Assembly (NCBI GenBank): GCA_001275005.1 | Contig: JWZX01003388.1 | Coordinates: 1 to 31,671 of the forward strand | Length of the DNA: 31,671 nucleotides | Origin: Chrysochromulina tobinii | Taxonomy: Eukaryota; Haptophyta; Prymnesiales; Chrysochromulinaceae | Direction of reading: 5' to 3' | Shown here: in pieces, positions 15,801 through 24,400 of the stretch | Position numbering within the stretch: position 1 is the first letter of the stretch | Layout of the letters: the number at the start of each line of letters is the position of its first letter | The notes under the pieces: model-generated | What the model was told of the DNA's origin: nothing | Databases searched by the model: none | Seen by the model: only the letters and a program-made list of their open reading frames with translations | Program-made: the position numbers and the translations under genes

Positions 15801-18220
15801 AGATACGGAATGCCGCCATTGCTGATGATCTCCACTTTGTTTTCAGGCGACGTGGAGAGCAGTCGCAGGGCAGCCGCGGCATAGGCTTGCCCATCAGGAT
15901 TCTCTTTCGCCGCGATGAGCGCGACGAGACGCGGAATTCCTCCTGCTTGGGCAATAGAGATCTTGTTATCGCCGTTTGACGAGAGCAGATGAATGGCCGC
16001 CGCAGCAGCATTCTGCGCCTTTTGCGACGGGCTCGAGAGCATGCGCACGAGCGGCGTGATTCCCTCAGACTCCACAATTTCCTCCTTGCTCTCGCTGGAG
16101 CGGGCGAGGTCGGCTAGAACGTAAGCTGCACGTTCCTGAGGCGTATCCTTCTCGACACGCAAGCCGTCACCGAGGATCCGTACAAGGGGCGGAATGGCGC
16201 CAGCCTCCATGATCGCAGAGCGATACGTCAAATTCCTTGACGACAACACAGCAAGAGCTCCAGCTGCCCTCAGCTGCGCTGCAGAGTTTCGAGAATCGAG
16301 GACGGCCACAAGGCGCTTGACAACAGCGTTGCGAGACTCGGGGTGCGAGGCGAGGCTCAAGAGAGCACTGACCGCGAAGTCCTGCGTCTCCACGCTCTCA
16401 GCTCCGAGGAGCTGCACGAGAGGTAAGATGGCTTTTGCCTTTGCAAGCTTCAACTGGTTCTGAGGGCAGTCACGAGCTAGGTTGCTCATCGCGGCAGCGG
16501 AAAACCGTTGGGTGGCCACCGATCCTATCGAAAGCAGATTAACGAGCGCGGGGATCCCGCCTACATCGGCTATGGCGAGTTTGTTATCGCCTATGCCAGC
16601 AAGCCTCCAGATGGCCTCTGTGGCGTTCTCATGGGGACCGGTTCGCTCAGCTTTGAGGAGGTCGACCAGGATGGGAATACCGCCAAGCTCGGCGATTGGA
16701 GCGAAGCGAGGTAGCACGGGTGCCGGCTCACCCTCTGATGAATCAGAGTCGTCCTCCAGCAGTGCTTCTTCCTCATTCTTCCGGCGTACCTTGCCCTTGA
16801 GGGGCAGGGGCGGCAGTTCCACCTTAGCGAGCGTCGCAAGGGCACCTGCGGCCGACTTTTGTGAGTCATTGCCCCTGCTCGGCCCTAGCATCGCAATCAG
16901 CGGACCAATAGCATCCGCCTTCGAGACGGCCTCAGTGGTTTGCGGGACATTATCAGCTATGTCGGCAAGCGACCGTGCAGCGAGCTCGCACATGCCAGGC
17001 CCGAGCGAATCGTTCGTGAGCCACTGCGTCAGGGCAGTCACCGCCCCTGATTTGGCAATCGCAAGCTGCGTTTCAGGACCACTTTTGGCAAGGCGTGCGA
17101 GAGCGAGAGCAGCGTTCTTCTTCGCGCCTGTGCTGCTCTCTTCTCCAAGTAACTTGACCAGCAGCGGAATGGCGCCATGCTTGATAATCTCACGCGCATT
17201 CTCAGTCTCTCGGGCGGCTCCAGAGATCACAGTCGCTGCGTGCTCCTCAGAAGCTCGTGATAGCAGCCCGCTGTTCAGAGAGCTAATTGCTGGCCAAAGG
17301 CATCCTAGTTCCACGATCCTTTCGCGACAGGCCTGGTCAGTTGCCAAGCTGAGACTCCATAACGCGTACTCTTGTGCCTCGACGCGACCGTCCCTCAAAC
17401 CATCCTTGAGTAGCGTCACCAGCGGGCCGAGGCCGTTGATAGAAGGCTTCTGGCTCTCATCGCCACCATCGGCAGCCATATCACGCAACGCTATGCCAGC
17501 GCGCTTACGGACCTCGTCGCTGTCGTCACCGAGAAGCTTGACGAGCTCCTGCGTCACCCTTCCACGGAGCATCGTACTCTTGAGCGCTAGCTGCGAAAGT
17601 GCGTTTGCAGCAAGGGACTGCGTCTCATCACTGCCAGTCTGCAGCTGCTTGACGAGCTGCGAGACTGCACCCGCGTTTGCGAGGGCGCCTCGATTGTCAG
17701 GGTCGAGCGACAGAGTATGAACAAGAGACGTGACTTGCGCTTGCGTCTCGATGGACTGGGACTCGATCAGCATCTTCACCAGCTCATCGGCGATGGCAAT
17801 CTGGTTTGCTTCGTTGTTCACCACAAGCACAGAGAGCGCTCCTGCAGCCTGTGCCTTTGCTGCATCGGTGCCGCCTTCGAAGAGAGCGACCAGGGGAACG
17901 ATAGCGTTCGCTTCCGCGATGACGATGCGATTTGATTCCAATGTAGCCAAGGTATGCAATGCGCCAGCAGCAGTTTCTTGCGTCCGCTTCATGCCCGATC
18001 CACCCGTCCCGCCCTTCTTCAGAAGCTCAACAAGGTGAGCAATGCCGTTCTCTTGAGTGATAAGGATCTGATTGGCGGGCAGCTGCGCCAGGCTCCATAG
18101 CGCCCCTGCAGCATTGCGTTGCACCGTTGAGTCACCTTGCGGCGAAATCATGCGAATGAGCAACGAGATACCACCTGCATCGGCTATAGCGATCTGGTTC
18201 TCAACATTCTTGTCAGCCAT
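12890..18220 (-). CDS. Giant ARM-repeat protein, part 3: ARM repeats, SH3-like repeats, disordered tail
   Basis: A 1,776-residue frame, probably the C-terminal part of one gene starting at 25602. Its first ATG lies inside an ARM helix: upstream, the same frame reads AAQSEIAGALWSMADKN after a frame change, so it is not a true start. About 960 residues of ARM repeats follow, with the pattern AGALxxLA, NxxxIAxAGGIxxLVxLL. Three SH3-like units come next, each with an RA-x-x-x-L-x-SDKAGEL core and a later DG(T/K/S)-x-R (near 15126-14980, 14880-14740 and 13995-13850). Between them is a Lys/Glu/Ser-rich disordered stretch. Four 21-residue repeats (EPVSQAPMPPASSQRPAQKAL) and an Ala-rich helix lead to a Ser/Thr/Pro-rich basic tail. 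ARM arrays bind partner proteins along a superhelix; a scaffold or cytoskeletal role is plausible but unproven. Confidence 0.8.
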   Translation of the reverse strand: MADKNVENQIAIADAGGISLLIRMISPQGDSTVQRNAAGALWSLAQLPANQILITQENGIAHLVELLKKGGTGGSGMKRTQETAAGALHTLATLESNRIVIAEANAIVPLVALFEGGTDAAKAQAAGALSVLVVNNEANQIAIADELVKMLIESQSIETQAQVTSLVHTLSLDPDNRGALANAGAVSQLVKQLQTGSDETQSLAANALSQLALKSTMLRGRVTQELVKLLGDDSDEVRKRAGIALRDMAADGGDESQKPSINGLGPLVTLLKDGLRDGRVEAQEYALWSLSLATDQACRERIVELGCLWPAISSLNSGLLSRASEEHAATVISGAARETENAREIIKHGAIPLLVKLLGEESSTGAKKNAALALARLAKSGPETQLAIAKSGAVTALTQWLTNDSLGPGMCELAARSLADIADNVPQTTEAVSKADAIGPLIAMLGPSRGNDSQKSAAGALATLAKVELPPLPLKGKVRRKNEEEALLEDDSDSSEGEPAPVLPRFAPIAELGGIPILVDLLKAERTGPHENATEAIWRLAGIGDNKLAIADVGGIPALVNLLSIGSVATQRFSAAAMSNLARDCPQNQLKLAKAKAILPLVQLLGAESVETQDFAVSALLSLASHPESRNAVVKRLVAVLDSRNSAAQLRAAGALAVLSSRNLTYRSAIMEAGAIPPLVRILGDGLRVEKDTPQERAAYVLADLARSSESKEEIVESEGITPLVRMLSSPSQKAQNAAAAAIHLLSSNGDNKISIAQAGGIPRLVALIAAKENPDGQAYAAAALRLLSTSPENKVEIISNGGIPYLVQMMISDMTSAEAMESAAGVLSEIARMPHPSKLAIVNAGGIAPLVRACKEGSSGAKKGSAAALWGLSQSAEFKDAIIAAGAVPPLVALLMQSGEAQSFSVAALNMLAEKSEAKKSIFLSCGVEPLMEIAKNITGSWLRGQAVEVLGHLGIKDPFASSTITFDAAPLSPRTPRAGAASARGKGEAEEPKQSVSVLTAGVEPPNVSEAFMTMATGELWVVSGTKPLQLRAKFELDSDKAGELDLKSVVHIHEQKMTEDGKTRMCVSSEAETIVLGWLTGSTVDGTKNLKSFGRPVLQVVASKPLVARVSADLTSDKAGELQPDSYIVVLESRKMSDGSHRIGYAVEGKEMIEAWITGITNKGDRNVEIIPGRRAAILKSQPEVEKRKEVKPKEDRAKDSKAPKLKEEPADEPAIDKQPSPTTTDKKEKSEKLLQNSKVELQESKPDDRSKSAEKEGQKKELDTKSAQNMHDSSSEIGKKEQAEKSSSRSRKSVGESQANQPTTTEGSSSPKEKQSRRSSTGPDSALLSLDPSAREKQPPSDKLAAPQKSARKSLGSESAKAIALATAGTWRAEIEAAKVAPTPKANPLATAVTDTSVFTVRNKLKMRADAELNSDQAGEVRAGTRVHILEQRILADGTVRARLALEGQTAALGWASTVNKADGQNTLEPVSQAPLPPASSQRPAQKALEPVSQAPMPAASSQRPAQKALEPVSQAPMPPASSQRPAQKALEPVSQAPMSPASSQRPPQKAVSGFALSKVLTGSAPPLEPETIFEKGISGTLPIPSGNLPTARSSAKANAAVGVVKSSLPPAAIAAAEAAARDAVAAQAAAIKEAAEAARAARPKPLTGSPAPALALIAAEKVLQEPGKASGMISATASTKSASSSSGSVASGTISASASIKSASASGSFHVVSPKGVISARMNSPRSASPRGSNTPSTPGSAKTPGSSSTPRRASQGAPSRPSDSFTQSKR
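13556..13807 (-). repeat. Four-copy 63-bp coding minisatellite
   Basis: Four contiguous 63-bp units (13556, 13619, 13682 and 13745 starts) differ by only a few bases. Each encodes 21 residues (EPVSQAPMPPASSQRPAQKA-type), so copy-number change keeps the frame. The near identity suggests recent expansion. Confidence 0.92.
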
Positions 18221-18242
18221 GCTCCAAAGAGCGCCAGCAATC

Positions 18243-21200
18243 TCACTCTGCGCTGCGCCAGACCACGACTGTGCCTTGCGTTGACGCCCTTAGCGGCTGA
18301 CCAGGCCGAAGGAGTTCCTGATCAGCCGCCGAAAGAGCTTGAGCGGGAGCCGAGTATGGCTTAGGTGGCTTCTTGAAAAAGGCTTGGATGATCTTCCACA
18401 GGAGCGTAAACTCTTGGATCTGCAGATCGCCGTCGCCACTTTGATCGACCCGGTCGCAGATGCTCCGGATATCCGCCTCTGACACTTCTTCTAAGGTGTC
18501 CTTATGTAGCGTCGCCATGATCTCGGTGACGGAGATGGAACCGTCACAGTCCTTATCAATCGTAGAGAATGCTTGCGCGGCCGTCATCTTGACATCTAGG
18601 CCTGACTGTTTTGAGAACTTGAAGTGCATCTCTTTCATAGCAGCGGTGGAGGCCTCGGCGGCGGCGTTCAGTTCGTCAGATTTCCGTTTCAGGAAGTCCT
18701 TGCTCTTCTTTCCATCGTCGGCCATCTCGATGAGCTTTTGGATGCCCCCCGCACGTTTCAGCGCATACTGATTGGAAGAATGAGCACGCGCTAGTCGCGA
18801 GACAGCGCGAGCTGCTTTCTCCGCCGCGTACAAAGGGCTGTCATCAGCGACAGAGTTCGTGAGCAACTCAATCATCATCACGGAGATCTTGGTCTCGTTT
18901 ACGTCATTGTTCAAGGCTAAGCTGGCGAGGGCGCCAGCCGCCTGCTTCTGCGCAGTATTGCTGCTCGAGCCGAGGAGCATCACAAGCGGCGCGATGCCGC
19001 CCTCGTCGGCAACGGCGTTCTGGATGCCGAAGTTGCATGAGCACATGCTCCACAAGGCCCCAGCAGCCGCCTCTTTAGCCTTGAGCTCAGCGCCCTCAGA
19101 CCCTTCCTTCAATAGCATGGCGATGAGAGGCTTGACAGCACCGGCATCTGCCACAGCGCGCTGGTTCTCGCTATGACCGCTCTTGGCTCTATAGTAAGAA
19201 ATTGTAATCACCTCTGGTACTGTTGGCCAGTACTCACCTCTGGTCACCGATTGGATCTCGACGTAGTCAGACATCTGAAACGTGAGGCCGCCGAAGGCCT
19301 TGAACTCTTCGGCTGTGAAAACACGAAGGCTGCCGTCCTTAGCGTTGGTGGCTAGCGCCTCTGTTAGCTGTGCATGGTTGATCTCGTGCCCTTCCTCGGG
19401 TCGAGTTGAGCTCACGAGCTCCCACCTGAGACCATCAGGACCCCGAGTGAGTTCTGCCAGCGCCTCAGCTGCATGAGCTTGCACTGTTCTCAGGCGCTGC
19501 GCATCAAGCATTCCCACAAGGGGTCCAACGCCGCCTGCGTCTCGAATCCCGTTCTGGTTCGTCAGGCTTCCGTTTGCGAGGGCGGCGAGCGCTCCAGAAG
19601 CCTTGATCTGACAGGCCGTGTCGTCAACGCTAAGAAGCTGCACCAGCGGCACAATTGCACCTGCTTCGGCAACAGCAGCCTGCGTCGTCGCCAGGCCCGT
19701 GGCAAGACTCCATAGTGCACCTGCTGCCTCGGCTTGGGCGTTTTTATCTGCAGGTCGATAGTACGACTCGCCTGCCTTGATGAAGCTACTTTGGGGGAGG
19801 CCGTGGAGCTTAAGCTTATCGAGTTCATCCCTTGAAAAATCTACCTTCTCCTCGAGGGCTTTTGAGAGCGCCTTGTGGATGAGCTCGCTTCCTAACTCGG
19901 GCTTCTGGGATCCCACTTGCACCCACTTGTAGCCAGTCGGCGCATTGAGCCCAGTTCTCAGCAGTGTGACAAGCAGTGCAATCCCACCTTCATGAACAGC
20001 GACTGCTTGATTAGTCAGGGACGTGCGAGTCATGTCAGCGAGTACCTTTGCAGCGCTAGCCTGCGCCGTTATGCTCTCCGACTTCAACAGGGCGACGATC
20101 GGCTTCATGCCACCATGATCGGTGCACTGGGTGACGTTTTCCGGGTGGTCTGCAATCAGGTGGGCAAGAACTGCACAGGCATACTCGTGGACACGAACGC
20201 TGACACCCTTGAGCTGCACAATAAGTCGTGGGATCGCGCCAGCTTTAGCGATGGCGATCCTACACTCCTTGTCGTTGGCGAGGTCGAGCAGAAGTTTGGT
20301 CACCTGCTCCTGGGCGTCATCTTCGCCCTTGCCCAAGAGATCCACCAATCCGATGCAAATGGCCAGTTGATTCTTGGGATTGTTCTTTGCGAGAGATGCC
20401 AACGCGGAAGACGACTCTTTCTTGCCGTCAGTTGTGCCGTAGCTGAGCAGATTCAAAAGGGGAGAGATAGCCCCAGCGTTCACGATGACCTCAGGACTGC
20501 TCGGTTGGTCCTTCGCTAGTTCATAGAGCGCTCGTGCAGCGCGCTCTTGTGCTCCTGTATTATCAGAGTTCATCAGCATCACGAGACGCTTTGCGATTTG
20601 CGACTGCATGTCAGCACTCTCCTGTGAAAGTTGCGCAAGGGAGCGGGCAGCCATGATCCCCGCTTCCTTCGTCGCGTTGTCCAGTAGCAAGACGATGGGT
20701 CCAATACCATTTGCTTTGGCAATTGCAGCCTGGCTATGCGAATCGATGGCAAAATGCCACAGAGATGCGGCTGCCTTCTCTTTCGCCAGTGGTGTGCCAG
20801 ACGTGAGAAGGTTGACCATAGCGGTAATCGCACCTGCCTTAACGATCATGGTCAGGCGATCGCCTGCCATCCATTCCTCCTCATCCACGTCATCATCTTC
20901 ATCACTCAGCACATGCCCATCTGCAGAGTCACCGCTCAAGGGTGTAGCGGAACGTGAGACGGTTTCCTGCATGCCACTTGCCTCTGCTCTGCACTCTTCC
21001 TCTGCCTTGCGCTTCCTGCGCTCTTCCTCTGCGTTGCGCTTCCTGCGCTTCCTGCGCTCTTCGGCTCGCTGTTCGGCTCGCTCGAGAGCTTCGGCCCTCC
21101 GTCGCTCGCGGACCGCAATGCTGCCTGCAGCAAGCTCTGCGATTCCTGCAGCCGCGACCTCCTGGGTAGCCGGCGTGCCCTGCTTTGCGAGCGCAACAAG

Positions 21201-21482
21201 CTCGGGGATGCAACCCTTTTCCACCACCTCAGTCTGGTTGTGGATACTCGAGCAGAGGTACCAGATTGCACGTGCTGCGTGCTCCTGGCCAAGGGGAGAG
21301 CTCGCGGGACGCATGAGTTGCACGAGCGGAGGCACGCCGTCTGCGGCAATAATCGCGTCTTGCATATCTTCGTCCCCGTAGGCCATGGCGCATAGGGCAG
21401 CAGCTGCTTGCGCTTCGCTCCCCAAGATGACCTTTTGAATTGCGGCTCGCGCTGAACATTGCGTCATCCGCTTTTGTCTCAT
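18243..21482 (-). CDS. Giant ARM-repeat protein, part 2: ARM repeats, two YYR inserts, EF-hand pair
   Basis: A 1,079-residue frame, probably the middle of the ARM gene. Its first 20 or so codons overlap part 1 in another frame; clear ARM sequence starts at AIQKVILGSEAQAAAALCAMA. A charged coiled segment of repeated E-R-R-K-R and an acidic DEDDDVDEEE run (about 21110-20870) interrupt the array. Two related inserts split later ARM repeats: one around 19935-19741 (YKWVQVGSQKPELG ... SYYRPADK) and one around 19430-19185 (LRWELVSSTRPEEGHE ... SYYRAK). The C-terminus holds an EF-hand pair (DKDCDGSISVTE, DQSGDGDLQIQE), both with acidic ligands intact, then a Pro-rich linker. The frame then closes at a TGA while part 3 opens in another frame within about 80 bp, so I read them as one gene. 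Confidence 0.8.
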   Translation of the reverse strand: MRQKRMTQCSARAAIQKVILGSEAQAAAALCAMAYGDEDMQDAIIAADGVPPLVQLMRPASSPLGQEHAARAIWYLCSSIHNQTEVVEKGCIPELVALAKQGTPATQEVAAAGIAELAAGSIAVRERRRAEALERAEQRAEERRKRRKRNAEEERRKRKAEEECRAEASGMQETVSRSATPLSGDSADGHVLSDEDDDVDEEEWMAGDRLTMIVKAGAITAMVNLLTSGTPLAKEKAAASLWHFAIDSHSQAAIAKANGIGPIVLLLDNATKEAGIMAARSLAQLSQESADMQSQIAKRLVMLMNSDNTGAQERAARALYELAKDQPSSPEVIVNAGAISPLLNLLSYGTTDGKKESSSALASLAKNNPKNQLAICIGLVDLLGKGEDDAQEQVTKLLLDLANDKECRIAIAKAGAIPRLIVQLKGVSVRVHEYACAVLAHLIADHPENVTQCTDHGGMKPIVALLKSESITAQASAAKVLADMTRTSLTNQAVAVHEGGIALLVTLLRTGLNAPTGYKWVQVGSQKPELGSELIHKALSKALEEKVDFSRDELDKLKLHGLPQSSFIKAGESYYRPADKNAQAEAAGALWSLATGLATTQAAVAEAGAIVPLVQLLSVDDTACQIKASGALAALANGSLTNQNGIRDAGGVGPLVGMLDAQRLRTVQAHAAEALAELTRGPDGLRWELVSSTRPEEGHEINHAQLTEALATNAKDGSLRVFTAEEFKAFGGLTFQMSDYVEIQSVTRGEYWPTVPEVITISYYRAKSGHSENQRAVADAGAVKPLIAMLLKEGSEGAELKAKEAAAGALWSMCSCNFGIQNAVADEGGIAPLVMLLGSSSNTAQKQAAGALASLALNNDVNETKISVMMIELLTNSVADDSPLYAAEKAARAVSRLARAHSSNQYALKRAGGIQKLIEMADDGKKSKDFLKRKSDELNAAAEASTAAMKEMHFKFSKQSGLDVKMTAAQAFSTIDKDCDGSISVTEIMATLHKDTLEEVSEADIRSICDRVDQSGDGDLQIQEFTLLWKIIQAFFKKPPKPYSAPAQALSAADQELLRPGQPLRASTQGTVVVWRSAE

Positions 21483-24400
21483 CCTCTTTTGGCACGCTTG
21501 AAACGGCCGACTGCTGCTTTGCCAGGAAGATCATGACACGCCCGGCAGCAACCCAAGATGACTTCCTGGAAGCTGGTGTATCGCCGCGATCAGTTCCATC
21601 TAACATGCTGATGAGCTTCTTGATGCCACCGCCCTTATTGATCATAGCTCTCCTGCCCGGTCCACCGAGGAAGGTGGCATTCTTCCGCTTTGAAGGCGCT
21701 TCAGTCGCTGGTGCTCTCGTTTCAACAGCAGCGCTGTTTTGCAGCAACGCGGGCTCCTTAAAGGCTTCATCCTCGAATGCGTCGTCGCCGTCTTCCTCGT
21801 TGCCCTCCTCCTCTTCCGCCCGCCCGCTATTATTCTGCGCGATATTGGCAAGGGCACGAGCTGCACATTCTGGCGTGCCCTCCGTCCGGTCGCTGAGCAG
21901 CGCAATCAGTGGAGGGATGCCACCAGCGTGCGCAATGGCATCACGGTTTTGCGCGACAAGAGCGATCTCTGCTATTGCAGAAGCTGCTTGCTGCTGTGCC
22001 TCAGCACTGCCCACGCCGAGCAGTTTGACGAGTGGCACAATGCCGCCGACGTTCGAAATCGCCTCGGACACCTGTGGGTTATTGTCCGCTAGTCGGACGA
22101 TCGTCAGAGCAGCCAGCTCAGCTGCGTGAATCCCCTCAGCAGAAAGCATGGCGACTAGAGGAGAGATGCCACCCGCCTCCAGGATGAGCTGCTGGCTCTC
22201 GTGGCTCGAGGCGATATGCCACAATGCTCGCGCAGCGTACTCTTGCGTCAACACGGGGGAGCTGGCCACAAGGGCAATCAGCGGGGAGATCCCACCACAC
22301 CGAGCTACTAACGTCTGGGTGGTGGCATTGTTGGTCGCCATCGACAGCACAGCATGCGCAGCTTCACGCTGCGCTTCCTCGTTCGAATTGCTGACCCAGC
22401 CGATGATGGGCAAGACGCCTCCTGCCTTGACGATGGCCATTTGATTGGCGTTGTTGCCTCTGGCAAGATTGGCAAGGGCGTGCAGCACTTTAACAGCGCG
22501 CTCTGGCGCGCGGCCGTTGAGGAGGCCGACAAGGCGCTTCGCGATTGCTGATCGGTTCTCCGCATTCTTCGACGCCAGCGAGGACAGCGCACCTGTAGCA
22601 TATTCCTGAGATTTTATGGTGGTGCCACTGACAAGCAAGCCAACCAGAGGTTCAACGCCTCCGAGCTTGGCGATGGTCGCTTTGTTGGCCTGATTCTCAG
22701 TGGAGAGCGCCCAGAGCGCGGAGGCGCACATCTCTTTGGTCTCTATGCTCCCTTCGCGTACTAGCGTGCACAAGGGAGCGATCGCGCCCGTTCGGGCAAT
22801 AGCTACCTGATTATCTTGTTGGTTTCGTGCGATGCACGATAGTGCGCCTGCAGCATTAGACTGCAGCTCGGCACTTGTGGAGCCCAGCATGCCCACTAAG
22901 GGCGCAATTGCGCCAGCCTCGACGACGAGCAGCTGATTGGCTGGGTTCTTCTTGGCCAGCTGCCAGATGGCCATTGCCGCGAGACCACATAGGGTACTCC
23001 CTGACACCTCCTTATTGGAGCTGTTGGCGAGCACGTTGACGAGCTTGGCGATGCCGCCACACCGAGCTATCGCGTCCTGATTTTCCCTCGTGGCACAGAG
23101 AGCTGTGACTGCGCTCGCAGCATTCTCTTTGGCCTTCGATGAGGGGCTCTCGAGAAGTTCAAGTAAGGGTGCTATCCCACCCGAGTCAACGATACTCTTG
23201 CGGTTGTCAGTCGAGTCGCGGGCTAGATTGGCCAACGCTGCTGCAGCCTGCTCCTGCGCGGCAACGCCCATGCCGCCGACGAGCATTCCGACGAGTTGCT
23301 CAATGATCAGGACTCGGTTTCCACTCTCAATCGACAGACGCACTAACGCCCCCTCGGCGTGCTGACGCGCGATGGGATTATCGCAACCGAGCAACTGCAC
23401 GAGTGGGCCGATGCCGCCAGACTCTGTGATTGCCACTCGATTCGTCGACTTGCCAGCCAGAGCAAGCAGGGCACCAGCGGCTTCCTCCTGCGCTTCAGGC
23501 CCATTGTCTCCACTGAGCAATGAGACCAGCGGTGTGATGGCGCCCGCCTGAGCAATTTGCTCAGCCTTGGACAGCTCACCGCTGTTCGCGACCTCGGCTC
23601 CTTCGTCAGCTGCTGCGGCAGCCCCAGCTGCAACGGCGGCCCGAGCTGCCGGAGCGCTCGCCTGCGCCTGCAACCGGGCATCCGTGACGCTTCCATCGGT
23701 GGACAGCCGGGCGAGTGCTGAGGCGGCGTACTGCTTCGCACTCTTCGACCCATCGCAGAGAAGCAGGGAGACGAGGGGCGAGATACCGCCTGCGCGATCG
23801 ATGGCTGTCTTGTTGGCCCGAAGAAGCGCCAACTCGGCGAGCGCTGCTGCTGCATGCTGTTGACACACATCCGAGGCGTTGAGGTCGATGAGGGCGATGA
23901 GAGGTGCTATACCACCGGCGGATGCGATCTCTTTCTGGGTCTTCTTGTTCGCCTCCGCCAGCTTTGCAAGCGCTGCAGAGGCTTGCTCGGCGACGGTCAC
24001 ATTGCTCGAGCTTAGCGAGGCCACGAGGGGTTTGACGCCTCCTGTCACCGATACCGTCTCCTGACTCTCCTTATCGATAGCCAGGCTCAGCGACCACAGT
24101 GCGTACTTTCGTGCCGTTGGCGAGCCGTCGCGCAGAAGCTTGACGGAGGCTTCGGCTCCTCCCGCCTTTGCGATGATCGTGTGAGAATCGGGGTTCTCCT
24201 TGATCATTCGCCAGAGAGCTTTTGCAGCAAGCTTCTGCGTCTTCTCGTCTTTGGAGGCGAGCAGTCCAACGAGTAGGGGAGATTCCTGCTTCTGGTTCTC
24301 GACGTTCTCGAAGGCGAGGCTCGCGAGGGCACTGCTAGCATGGCTCTGGGCGCGTTCGTTCGGCGAGGCTAGCAGCCCGCACAGTGTGGCGATTGCCCCG

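Noticed and set aside
16482-17720. A 412-residue plus-strand open frame, and others such as 13002-13961 and 6420-7379
   Set aside because: They lie antisense to clear ARM, SH3-like or basic-protein coding sequence and have Ser/Ala/Arg-rich composition with no motifs. GC-rich repeats leave few stops on the opposite strand.
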